DNA of 64,000 nt from Gigaspora margarita (taxonomy: Eukaryota; Glomeromycota; Glomeromycetes; Diversisporales; Gigasporaceae): positions 1-64,000 of the forward strand of contig WTPW01000354.1 in assembly GCA_009809945.1 (NCBI GenBank), read 5' to 3'. Position 1 is the stretch's first letter, and every line of letters starts with the position of its first letter. Shown here piece by piece: positions 21,398 through 31,607 of this stretch. A program made the position numbers and the translations under genes. A model generated the notes under the pieces. The model had not been told where the DNA came from. It ran no database searches and worked only from the letters and a program-made list of their open reading frames with translations.

Positions 21398-23430
21398 ATG
21401 AGTAGAGCTTATCAAATCCATTTAGCACAAATTGAAGCACATGAAGCTAGCCATCCAACTTCTCTTGCAACTGAAGTTCTACAAATTACCCATCCAGATT
21501 TATCTTGCTCTATTTGCTTTCCACCTACTATCTACTATCGACAATTTTGCACTTTTTGGACAGAATACCAATCTGCTTATTTTGCTAACTGATATACTCA
21601 ACAAACTATTGGAGCACACTTTGAACTTCGCCAAATTCGAATAGATTATAACACTGCCAGAGCTACTGCTACTGATATTGTTTTTAGCTGCAGATATAGT
21701 AATCCTAACCTAAACCCACTTGAAGTCATCTCTGCTCTTCTTCGCTGATATACTCGCTTTACCCTTCTTCCTACCTTACCTCAAACCTTTGAAATTACTA
21801 CCTTTGACCTTTATATTGAAGGACCTATTCAAGCTATGCCTCTTCTTCAAACTCATACTGAGAAACCTATTGAAAATCTTACTCTTAGCCCTGTCCTACA
21901 AGAAAACAATGAGCACCTTGAATTTAGTGTCTCACCTCGCCCACGATCTATACTTACTTTATCACCAGAAGATTTAGATGATCTGGAAAATTTTGCTGGA
22001 CCTTCTCAATCTCCTTCATTACTTCCTTATGACGAAGATACTACCCAAGTCCAATTTCCTCCTTACAACCCACTATCTTCGTCTCCACTTACCACTATCT
22101 ATCTTGATCAACCACTCTCTCGCCCTCAAACTCCTACTCCTAATCCAAATCAGGTCTACCAAATCTTTAGAAATTTAAATCCTCTTCCTCGAATTCTTTG
22201 AACTACTGCTACTCCTGCTTCACCAGTTGTAAACGAACTTTACCAAACTAATCTAACCCCTAATACTACTCCTCTAAATACACCTCCTCTACACCGTCAA
22301 CCACCTCATCTCTTTATTCCTCAACCTGACCCTGCTGACCACCAAATTATTGAAGTAATCCAAGTAACTCCTCCACAACCAGACATATTAAGAGAGCCTA
22401 ACCTCCCAACTCACCAAACTCCTAATACTACTCCTCTTGATCCACCTCCTCTTCGAGTTCAATATCAAATCTATCTACCTCACATCGAAGTTATTGAACC
22501 TCAAATAGTTGGAGCCTATCCTAACCCGCCTGTTGTTGAACCTGAAGCCTTAGAAGAAGTAAATTTGGAAGTAAATTTACAGGATCAAAAAAACCCCAGA
22601 CTTTCAAAGCACTTATAGAATTCGTTAAATGTTGGAACCTAGAATCTGTTGCATATAATACTAGTCTCATTATAAATGGACATAGAGCTATAATAATGAA
22701 TGGAATGGAAATTTTGTCCTTTATGGAAATCCCATTAGAAGCTACAGACTATAATGGAAATAATGCTACTAATACTTCTTTTCTAGAATTAGAAACTGCC
22801 TACTCTTCAAATCCAAATGAAATTTCCCCTACAGACCCAGAAGAAACCACAATCTTTGAGAATAATGATATTGAATAGAACATAGGAAATGAAGAGATCC
22901 TAGGAAACCCAGAAGTACTTCCAGATCCTCCCGCTGCTGAAAATAGTGAAACAACTCTAGAAATAGATGACCTGACAAGAGAACAAAGTACTATTATGAC
23001 CAGAATTCTCAAGGACCTGACGGATGAAAAATTGAATACTCCTTTTCGAGCAAATCCTCTCTTAATTTTTTCTTGGAAGGATAAAGTTAATGAAATAATC
23101 TACTGACTAAACCGAGAAATTTGAGGAAGTCAAAGAAAAAAACAAGTCCTCACACTTGAAGCTTGTTATTATTTAGGAACTATTTTGAATGAGTTTCAAA
23201 ATAATTCCAAAGTTTCCAAAGAGATTAGGCAACTCTTAAAGAACTCTTTGGGAACGTATAAAATGTATAATTTCTGGAACGGAGCCAACCGAATACATCA
23301 AGTCCTCCCATCTCAAGAACTATCCCGATTGTACCAGACACAGTTTATTACCTTAAGTAATATGAACAGCCTTTCTACTGAAAATTTTGATAAGTTAATA
23401 GAATTGGGAACTAACAGAGTCAGTTCTTAA
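21398..23430 (+). pseudogene. Gag-like internal region of the LTR element (fossil)
   Basis: A broken frame begins MSRAYQIHLAQIEAHEASHP, passes through a long proline-, threonine- and leucine-rich segment with an acidic patch, and ends in a more globular C-terminal part. No zinc knuckle or enzyme domain is visible. The assignment to gag rests on its position between LTRs rather than on recognised homology. The region carries roughly half a dozen breaks. Confidence 0.55.
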
Positions 23431-23442
23431 AGTGGAAGGAAA

Positions 23443-23976
23443 TGTTATAGAATAGGTCTCTGAATTCAAATTGCTAGAAGATTCTAAGTGTTCCTATTAC
23501 TTTATAGTTTTATAGTTTTATTGTTTTATTGTTTTATTGTTTTATTGTTTTATCACTTTATTGGTTTATTGCTTTATTACTTTATTGAATTATAGTTTTA
23601 TAGTTTTATTGTTTTTATAGTTTTATTACTTTGCTTTATTGTTTTATTGTTTTATTGCTTTATTGTTTTATTACTTTTCAAAAGATATATAAACCCTAGT
23701 TTTCTACCCTCCTGCACAATAGACTCAGATTCCTCTCTCCTCCCTCTAATGTTTAGGAATAGTTATCTATCTTGAATATTATCTCATAAATAAATAAAAT
23801 ATATCTTTGCCAAATAAATACTCTCTTGCTCTTTGATAAATAAATACAACAAACTGCTTTAGTGAAGTAATATTCCACTTGCACACTGCTTCATATCTTC
23901 TCTGACCCTTATAAGATCCCTGTCGCTGTGTGTTGTGTTGCAAGTACTATATCGAAGGCAATAGTCGCTTGTAACA
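23443..23976 (+). repeat. 3' LTR
   Basis: About 534 bp, matching the 5' LTR throughout. It differs mainly in the copy number of the TTTTATTG units and in a few substitutions. It is followed directly by the ATAG target copy. Confidence 0.88.
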
Positions 23977-23984
23977 ATAGGAAT

Positions 23985-24262
23985 GGCATTCATGTTTAAT
24001 AACTTTGGCTTAATTTTTCCAGCATAAAAAATACAGGTATGATCTTTCCCGCAATAAAGTAATATTCATCTCTTTTAAAAATTGCTTGTGATTCCAGATT
24101 TCGCTCATCAGAATTAATGGGTAAGAATAAAGTTGCTTCAATTTCATTACTTTCACATCCTACAGGGTATGTACTGATAATTCACACTGAAGGTACCTTA
24201 TCTTCTTTTTCATTTCATCTAACATGTTTAACTTTAACAATAGTGTTAGTGTAACAGGGCAT
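23985..24262 (-). pseudogene. 5' part of the split unrecognised gene
   Basis: The likely start is ATG at 24260-24262, giving MPCYTNTIVKVKHVR. The frame continues with KEDKVPSV, then ISTYPVGCESNEIEATLFLP and NSDERNLESQAIFKRDEYY, and reaches the LTR-element target site. Two in-frame TGA codons interrupt it; both could come from single C:G to T:A transitions. Its orientation and its position facing 20319 make it the amino-terminal part of the same gene. The link is inferred from order and style. I do not recognise the family. Confidence 0.5.
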
Positions 24263-24829
24263 AATGTTATTTTGTTTTAGTATCGATTTTGAAAATTGTA
24301 ACAAAATTGAAAAGTTAAATAATGGACTATTAAAAGGTTTTAGCATCAAATATAAAAAATACCTTCTATATCGAAATATGAGTTATTTATTGACTCATAT
24401 AATATTGATATAATGAGGCTTAAACTACTAATCATTTCTATATTTTAGCATTTCTTTAAATTTTTTTTAAAGAGAAGATCAATAAATAATTTGAGAGATA
24501 ATCAATGTTAAAAAATAAATTGGTGAGCAGTAAATTCCTAAAACTGCATTACAATCAATTGACAAAACAACATTAGTATTACGTTATTATGAAAGTATAT
24601 TTTGAATAAATCCATACAGGTTTAGAAATACATGGCTTATGATCATTAATTATTAATTATTTTTTTGTTTTATAAATACTACGCGTAGACTGTTCTACTA
24701 CTATTTATCAGGGAGAATCTTACTGTGTACATAATAATTAATAACAGGATTATACAGAACTTTTCTGATTAAATATAAAAAAATCTTGCACATGATAGGC
24801 ATTAACAAGATTCTCAATTTATTGTCATC
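24263..24829. other. No gene seen
   Basis: AT-rich DNA upstream of the split gene's start. It could contain that gene's promoter, but no motif stands out. TTATTAATTATT and AATTAATAA stretches near 24650 and 24730 are only low complexity. Confidence 0.4.
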
Positions 24830-27076
24830 AGAAAATTTTATACATAGATATTGATCGATATATAGCACTTAATCGTTTTATATCGATTATATAATATNAT
24901 TATATATCGATTAAAATATCATTATATATCGATTAATTGGATAAAAATTGATATATATCTATAATCGATATTTATCATAATATCATTATATATGATAAAA
25001 ATTGATATATATCTATAATCGATATATATCATAATATCGTTATATATCGATTAATTGAATAAAAATCGATATATATCTATAATCGATATATATTATTTTT
25101 TTATATTAAATCATTATATATCTATAAACAATTATAATGAAACAATATATATCTATAAAACAATTATAATCATAATTATTTGAAATGATATATGACGATT
25201 AGCAAATCTTTAACGATTGTATAGTCTTTTGACCGCGTCATAAAAATTTTAACCCAGATCACCAAANNNNNNNNNNNNNNNNNNNNNNNNNNNNNNNNNN
25301 NNNNNNNNNNNNNNNNNNNNNNNNNNNNNNNNNNNNNNNNNNNNNNNNNNNNNNNNNNNNNNNNNNNNNNNNNNNNNNNNNNNNNNNNNNNNNNNNNNNN
25401 NNNNNNNTTTTTTTTTTTTTTTTCTCTCCTCTCCCTTTTTTTTTCTCTCCCTTTTCTTCTCTTTCTCTTTCTTTCTTTTCTTTCTTTTTCTCTCTTTTTT
25501 TTTTTTTTCTTTTTTTTTAATATTTCGAATTGTTTCGAAATATTTTAGAACTGGAAAATCAAGCTAGATCAGTAGATCTGTACCCTGGATCATACTAAGG
25601 ACACATTTGACTAATATTTTCGAAATGTTTTGAAATGTTTCGATGATCATAGTACAAGATCAGATTAGATCTTTGTTTATTTTTTTTTGCTTATAATTTA
25701 GATCTTCTATCAATTTTACATTGTTTCTTCATTTTCCTTTTGTTTTTTTTTGGTTTCATTTAGTTTCGTTTAGTTTTGTTTTGTTTCATTTAGTTTTGTT
25801 TTGTTTTTTTTTATTTATAGATTTTTTTTATTTTTTAATTTTTTTTATTTTATTTCTACACTTTACTACTAGCACTTTGCAAGAAATCTAGTGACTTCTC
25901 AGTACTTAGCGCAAGCTAACTCAGCCTTTTGCCACTTTGCAAGAATACACAACTACTTTCTCTAGCAATTTCAAAAGTTCAAGAATGCAAGTTTTTGCAA
26001 GTTTTCGTAAGTTTTTGCAAGGTTTCGTTTTATTTTTTTTCATTTCATGTTTTTGTTTTTGTGTTTTTTTATTTTATTAATTTATTTTATTCTGGCACTT
26101 TGCGAAAACCTTCGATGATTTCTAAATTGCAAAAACATGAACTCGAAATAGAGATTTGGGGCTTTGTTTATTTTTTATTTAGTTTGCTTACATTTTTGTT
26201 TTTTGTTTGTTTTCTTCAAAACTTTGCAAGAAAACGACTTGACTTTCTGGCACTTTTCAAGAACACCAATTCTTTGCAAGAAGTCACAAATATAAACAAA
26301 TATAAGCGAATTTGAGCAAAATATAATAGTTTATTTTTTTTCGTTTTTGTTTATTTTGTTATTTTTTCAGTTTTGTTTTTTGTTTTTTGTTTGTTTTTTT
26401 TTACTTATTTTTTTTATTTTATTTTATTTTATTTATTTCTTACTTCTTTCAGAACTTAACAAGAAAACAACTTAACTTTCTGGCACTTTGCAAGAAGTAG
26501 CGAATATAAGTGAATATAAACGAATATAAGTGAATATGAGCGAATATAAAGAATATAATAGTTTATTTTTTTTGTTTTCATTTTTTTAATTTTTTTTGGT
26601 TTCATTTTTTTTGGATTTATTTTTTTTTGTCATTTTTTTTATAATAATATATAATATATGTAATATTTAAAATATAATATATGATAAAAATAAGACATTG
26701 GGCAGGATTGCTATAAAAAAATATATATATATAATAAAAAAATAAAATTTTATATTAAATAGCGAAAACTTGTGAATATTGTATATTTAATAAATTAAAA
26801 TATTATATAATAATAATAAATAAAAAAAATTTATAATTAAATTGCGAAAACTTGCAAAAACTTGCAAAAACCTGTAAAATGTTCAAAAAGCATGATTATG
26901 TGAATATAATAATTATTAATCGATATCATATCAGATATATATCGATATATATCGATTAATATCGATATATATCGATTATTATTACTATCGATAGTAATCA
27001 GCAGGGGGTCTAGGTATCGATATATATCCTACTGGTTAGTAATCGATATATTCTATATATAAAATTTGCAGATAGT
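24830..27076. mobile_element. Low-complexity element with TATCGATA-rich ends (copy 1)
   Basis: The left end (AAAATTTTATACATAGATAT, then repeated ATCGATATATATC words) is inverted at the right end (about 26930-27076, ATATATAAAATTTGCAGATA). Between them lie a CT-rich pyrimidine tract, a conserved core (GATCATAGTACAAGATCAGA, about 25648) and T-rich DNA with repeated CACTTTGCAAGAA. A run of approximately 10-bp GAATATAAGC units follows near 26500-26555. The same order recurs from 62505 to the window end. A 141-base gap (25267-25407) sits at the start of the pyrimidine tract. Superfamily unknown; I found no firm target duplication. Confidence 0.7.
25267..25407. other. Assembly gap
   Basis: A run of 141 N bases that ends directly at a poly-T/CT tract. 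In the second copy of this element the corresponding position is a poly-A run followed by a short spacer and a CT tract (about 62761-62885). The gap therefore probably hides only homopolymer sequence. Confidence 0.99.
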
Positions 27077-27313
27077 AGAATCTTTACATGTTATAGTAAT
27101 ATGGAAGATTCTCCACAATTGTTAAAATTAAATCATTCTTAATTTGACTACTACATGCTCAGATATATTTTGTGATACATATGTACGTAACGTTTACGAA
27201 CATTTGATCAAATCTGCAAATTAAAATACCAGTCTGTTACTAAAACTAATTCACACTATCATTATTGTAGTAAAGATTCTATTATTTATGTTTTTATTAT
27301 CATTTGCCACTGC

Positions 27314-27959
27314 TAGGGTTGGGGCACGGTATCAGAGGCATGCCTCAGAGGGCATGCTCTGGAGCATGCCTAGGGCATGCTCTTTGGCCAAAAGGCATGC
27401 CCCTATCATGTGATATTATCATGTGATTTGAAAGGAATATGATTGGATAACTAAGTATGCTAGAGTCATAGTAAAAAATTTATAACACAACTATAGCCCA
27501 AACTTAGTTATATCTATTTGGTTTTTCTAAAAAATTTTTATTTTTTATCAGAAATATTTATAATATAAAATAAAACATTGCAGTAGCAAATTTATTTTTT
27601 ATATCATTTATATTTTTAGCATTTTTTAATATAAAATATAAAATAAAGAAATGTCCAAAGCCAATAATAAATGATATATTTTATAGTTAGTTAAAATACT
27701 TTATAAATTTGCTATGATAATTAGTAAAAAAAATCAAGAAATTAATCAATAGCAGACTAAAGCAAAATATTTTTTCTAAAGGCTCAAAAAAGATAGTGAG
27801 AAGAAAGTTTAGAATATTAATTTATTGGTCAATCGATCTATATAATTTAGCTAATTATATTCATTATAGGAGGCATGCCTGGGGCACAAAGGGGCATGCC
27901 CTTGTCAAAGACATGCCTCTCTGGGCATGCCTCAAAAATTTCTTGTGCCCCCAACCCTA
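27314..27959. mobile_element. hAT-like MITE with GGCATGCC subterminal repeats
   Basis: The ends TAGGGTTGGGGCAC and GTGCCCCCAACCCTA are near-perfect inverted repeats. An 8-bp duplication with one mismatch flanks them, GCCACTGC (27306-27313) and GCTACTGC (27960-27967), which is hAT-like. Just inside both ends are several copies of the palindrome GGCATGCC or AGGCATGCCT (27339-27405 and 27873-27932). The middle is ordinary AT-rich DNA. The GC-rich ends stand out sharply against their surroundings. There is no transposase. Confidence 0.87.
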
Positions 27960-28027
27960 GCTACTGCACTTGTAACTATACCTATGTACAGTACTTTGTT
28001 CAGTTGTCACATGTGCAAACTTCTTTT

Positions 28028-28694
28028 TTTTTTTTAAACTTGCACCGGATACTTGCGAGTGCGTTAATACTTTATTAATTTATTAATTAACAATTTTACA
28101 TATTAAACTATTTTGGTAAGCTTACATCCGGCTAGCCCCATTTCAGACTGCCCAAATGCCCGGTGGGCACTGAGTTTTATCCTCCCAATACTGCCTTCAG
28201 ACAATCGTCACCAGATCGATATTGGTACAAATAGGAACCATCTCAGAATGATTGCACCACGAGTTCATATAGTATCTTCTCAGACTTCGGCCTCATATTA
28301 CGTCTCGTGACTTCGGTTAATCGAAATCGGGTTCTAACTCGTTTCGCTTTACCACCCAGATTTGATTGCGGTAACTGCGCAATTAAGGCAACCATAAATG
28401 CTGACAGAAGACCCAGGCCAAAGACGAGGACACATCTAGCCACACGTGCACTTTTGGTGCCTAATTTAAGTAGTCCGCCTGCAGGTTCTACACTAGCTGC
28501 TATATCTGCAATCCAACTACAGAAATTGCCTAATTAAGCTTTCTGATTTTCTGGCCAGCTGACAAACCACGGGTTCACAGATTTCCATTTTAACCAGCTG
28601 GTTTTTTGCATTTTCGCCACTGAGGGGAATTGAACTGGCAACCTTTGATTTGCATCTGAGGAGTATAACTGCTATGCTATCGACCCGCAGGAAT
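28028..28694 (-). mobile_element. tRNA-derived SINE with perfect 17-bp target duplication
   Basis: The 17-bp direct repeat ATGTGCAAACTTCTTTT flanks the element (28011-28027, 28695-28711). The head at the high end reads, on the minus strand, GGTCGATAGCATAGCAG (A-box-like) and CCAGTTCAATTCCCC (B-box-like), as in tRNA-derived SINEs. A T run on the plus strand at the low end is the poly(A) tail. The body carries two modules that recur in other copies: GTGCACTTTTGGTGCC...TTGCCTAATTAA (28446-28545) and a CGAAACGAGTTAGAACCC-type block (minus strand, about 28290-28355). Frames of 61 to 76 codons cross it by chance. The perfect duplication implies a recent insertion. Confidence 0.9.
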
Positions 28695-28711
28695 ATGTGC
28701 AAACTTCTTTT

Positions 28712-29640
28712 CTACAAAAAACATTTATTGTATGCTCATATATACATATGCATAACGTTTTTATTCAGCCCACATGCGAATGCAATATGCACATATAAAA
28801 GCAAAAACCTGTTAGGTAGAAACCTGTTCTTGAAATTTTACTATCGTTACCGTAGGATATTCAGCACTGGCATCTAATAAAAAGGTTATTCGGCACCTGA
28901 AAATTTTTTTATTTCCCATCCTTTCCTTGTAATATTGATATACAATGGTAATATACTTAGAGAACCTATTTAGACAAGGTAATTCAAATTCTACTGCATA
29001 TATAATTGTACTAGTCCTGCGCAGCATCACATGCTGTGCAGCTATCTTATTATTATATGAAACTATATATTTAAATTAATAATACTTGTATATAACACAA
29101 TTTGCATCATTGATATATAAACCTATTTTGTTAGGCAATTAGATATTACTAATGACAAAAGAAGAAACACAATCTGAAACAAGAAAGTATAGAACTGCAC
29201 TATGAAGCACTGAATTGAACATCTTCTATGATGAAAGAAGAAGCATAATCCAGAAAGTACTGTCCAGTACCCAAGAAAAAAGCAATGAGGAAAAACCACA
29301 GAAATGGATGATGAAGGAAAAAACACCAAAAGATAAACAATGGAAAAAGAATACCAACTAGCAACAAAGATAAAAAAAAGAATTAATGATCTTTTTATTT
29401 TGATTCATGTAACTATTGATGATGATCACATGAAAAAAAACAAATTAAAAACTATAATACAGTAAATCATTAAGAATCTTAACGATCTATTTAGATTATT
29501 AACCTGTAACAGTTAAGATCTAAAATAGATCATTAAGATTCTTAACGATTTAATAATAATGCAAATATTTAAAAACTTGAGGGTAACTACTCTGGTAAAT
29601 AAATCATAGCAATATGGCCATTAATAATATTACTTATATT
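28712..29640. other. Mostly featureless interval
   Basis: No gene is recognised. A purine-rich part at 29150-29350 has a weak minus-strand frame of 68 codons without motifs. One palindrome (29463-29552) is listed separately. Confidence 0.45.
29463..29552. repeat. 90-bp imperfect palindrome
   Basis: The arms AAATCATTAAGAATCTTAAC and its near inverse GATTCTTAACGATTT extend through GATCTATTTTAGATC-type centres around a short AACCTGTAACAG loop. It would fold into one long hairpin. It may be a minimal fold-back element. Confidence 0.65.
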
Positions 29641-29644
29641 ATAA

Positions 29645-29840
29645 ACAGATAAAAATTTGGTTTGAAATATATAGCAATTAATATCCATTAATCATTATAT
29701 TTATTTACGCTATATATTGATTATAGATACGTATAGATATATAAATAGTTTATTGATATATATTGTTAATGTTTAATCAATATATATAGATTAATTGTTA
29801 TATATTGATATTTATCTATATAAAAAATTTTCTGATATAG
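29645..29840. mobile_element. Short relative of the TATCGATA-ended element
   Basis: It starts CAGATAAAAATTTGGTTTGA and ends ATAAAAAATTTTCTGATA, with ATATATTGATTA and ATCAATATATATAG words between. These resemble the terminal regions of the 24830-27076 element without its long centre. Boundaries are approximate. Confidence 0.4.
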
Positions 29841-30029
29841 TTTGTCTAGAGTGATTAGTTTGATAAATGGTTGTGAGAAAGAAATTGCCAGAGAAATAGT
29901 AGTTGTTGAAAATGGATATATTGGTATTAGAAAAGTAATTATTGAAGGATTGATCATTTGGAGAGTGTATTGTACTAGTTTGTTTATGTTATATTAAGTA
30001 AAAGACATATTTGTTTTATGCTTATATAT

Positions 30030-30174
30030 AAACTTAGTTTCAGAAAAGTTTTGGAGTTTTGGAAAATTTTCAGAATTTTGGCATAGTTTCAGCTAATTTC
30101 AGACTAGTTTCAGACAGTAGTTCAAAGTTTTGGTTTTGGTCATTGGCCTGAAGTAGTTTTAGGCAGCATCATTA
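30030..30174. mobile_element. Truncated hAT-like end with AGTTTCAG repeats
   Basis: The right end TTTTAGGCAGCATCATTA matches the right terminus of the element at 42702-44515. It is preceded by short repeats such as AGTTTCAGACTAGTTTCAGA and TTTTGGCATAGTTTCAG. I could not find a matching left end, so this is probably a truncated copy. Confidence 0.55.
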
Positions 30175-30225
30175 GTTGGAACAAGTGATCTTGTCAACCA
30201 ATTAATATTTAAAAAATATTTTGTA

Positions 30226-30408
30226 GTGTCAAATTATAAGAAACAAAAAGTGCAAGATATTCTCTACATTTTCAAAAAAGATTTAGTTGAGAAATATGAT
30301 GGAGCTAGATTAAGTGCTTGTGAAATAGAAGATTGTAAAAAGTGGAATGCAACTAGCCCAAAAGCAGCTAAGGGGAGAACCATTTATCAGCTGATATTTT
30401 GCTACTAA
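30226..30408 (+). CDS. Possible coding exon fragment, unrecognised
   Basis: After a possible acceptor (ATTTTGTAG) there is a 60-codon frame without an ATG. It contains KKQKVQDILYIFKKDLVEKY, then ARLSACEIEDCKKWNA and KAAKGRTIYQL, with balanced charged residues unlike the I/N/Y/F-rich chance frames nearby. It could be a leftover exon of a host or element gene. No partner exon is seen, and the frame ends just before a composite repeat begins. Confidence 0.3.
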   Translation: MSNYKKQKVQDILYIFKKDLVEKYDGARLSACEIEDCKKWNATSPKAAKGRTIYQLIFCY

Positions 30409-30670
30409 GAGGCTACTCCCTCCCCCTACCTGAACATAAATACTGCAATTTGATTGGCTAAATTTTTTGAAAATTTAAAAAATTTTTAAAATTTAATATT
30501 AAATAAAATTTGAACTTGTGATCCATTTTGGATGATTTTACTACCAAAATGTTTGTCTCAATGAGACAATTCCAACAAGCCTAAAATTGTCAAAATCCAA
30601 TCACTGGATCCCAAGATTGTTATTGATTTGTATTGGTTTAATTATATTAGTTTTTGGTTTATATAATTTA

Positions 30671-30971
30671 GCACATATGCGTTGTAACGCACCCATCTGA
30701 TAAACCAATCAGATCGTAGAATCAGGTGTAACGTGAAATTGAGAAAAATAGTGATCTTTTAAAAAATCACCTGTGGTTCATAATTTTGCTTACGAAACTA
30801 CTTTTCGTGCTCTAACAAAAAAAATTTGTTGCAAAATTTTACTATAAAACTCCTTTTCTCACCTACACACCTTCTGACCTCTAACTATCAAACAACCAAC
30901 AGGTTATTTTTGTTGTTTTGATTTCATATTACACCAAATCATATGAGGTGCATTACAGTGCACATGCGTAA
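30671..30971. mobile_element. Small MITE with GCACATATGCGTTGTAACGC ends
   Basis: The left end GCACATATGCGTTGTAACGC and the right end GTGCATTACAGTGCACATGC are imperfect inverted repeats of about 28 bp that extend to CATCTGA/TCATATGA. A TA pair lies on either side. The interior has no coding content. Boundaries are within a few bases. Confidence 0.5.
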
Positions 30972-30995
30972 AATTATTAAATTCTTAGTTTTATA

Positions 30996-31564
30996 AGGTA
31001 AGTGTGGGTATTGTGGCGAAGGCAAAAGAATTTTTTGGCATAACTTGGAAACTATTGGTCCAAATTGAATGATTTTGTTACCATTCGATTCGGCTTGGTG
31101 AGATGAATCGAATGGTATCAAAATCGTTCAATTTGATCACAGGATCATAGGTTATTTACAAAAATATGTTATACAAAATTTGATGTATATATTGTGGGTA
31201 TTGTGGCGAATTCTTAATAGCTCATGACTCACCATTCCAAACTAAACGATTTTTATACCATTCGAATCGTCTCATCGAGACAATTCGAATGGTACAAAAA
31301 TTATTTGATTTTGATCACTGGATTATAAGATTTTGGCATTCAAATAGTGTCCGAATGTAACATATTGTTTAAAAAATTGATTTTAACATTCGACTGCCAA
31401 TATCTTATGACCCAGTGATCGAAATCAAACAATTTTTGTACCATTCGAATCGTCTCGATGAGATAATTCGAACGGTATAAAATCGTTTAGTTTGGACTGA
31501 CAGATCATGACTTATGATAGATTTGCCACAATACCCACATTCGCCACAATACCCACACTTACCT
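30996..31564. mobile_element. Inverted-repeat element, AGGTAAGTGTGGGTATTGTG ends
   Basis: The left end AGGTAAGTGTGGGTATTGTG pairs with CACAATACCCACACTTACCT on the right, and TATA lies on both sides. The terminal motif is repeated internally (TGTGGGTATTGTGGCGAATT at 31191; CCACAATACCCACATTCGCC near the right end). Three internal dyads of the form CCATTCGA...GTCTC...GAGA...TCGAATGG lie near 31080, 31255 and 31440. It is a relative of the 18806-19577 element. Confidence 0.83.
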
Positions 31565-31607
31565 TATATATTAAAAATTATTATTAAAGATCTTATAAAC
31601 TTTAACA

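Larger units (their letters stand above)
20463..23976 (+). mobile_element. LTR retrotransposon without a recognisable pol region
   Basis: Two direct LTRs (20463-20980 and 23443-23976) begin TGTTATAG and end CTTGTAACA. A 4-bp duplication ATAG lies on both sides. The internal part is about 2.46 kb. A purine-rich tract (AGTGGAAGGAAA) immediately precedes the 3' LTR. The interior encodes a gag-like, proline-rich product, but I see no protease, reverse transcriptase, RNase H or integrase. It is therefore a non-autonomous LTR element. The LTRs differ by repeat-number changes and scattered substitutions, which suggests a moderately young insertion. The internal frame is broken, with roughly half a dozen breaks. 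It splits the minus-strand gene described separately. Confidence 0.88.

Noticed and set aside
25929-26315. 128-codon plus-strand frame rich in F and V
   Set aside because: It comes from T-rich low-complexity DNA in the 24.8-27.1-kb element and is not kept in the second copy at 62.5-64.0 kb.
28243-28702. Minus-strand frames of 66 and 61 codons with membrane-like composition
   Set aside because: They lie wholly inside a SINE bounded by exact target duplications, and the other copies do not keep the frames.
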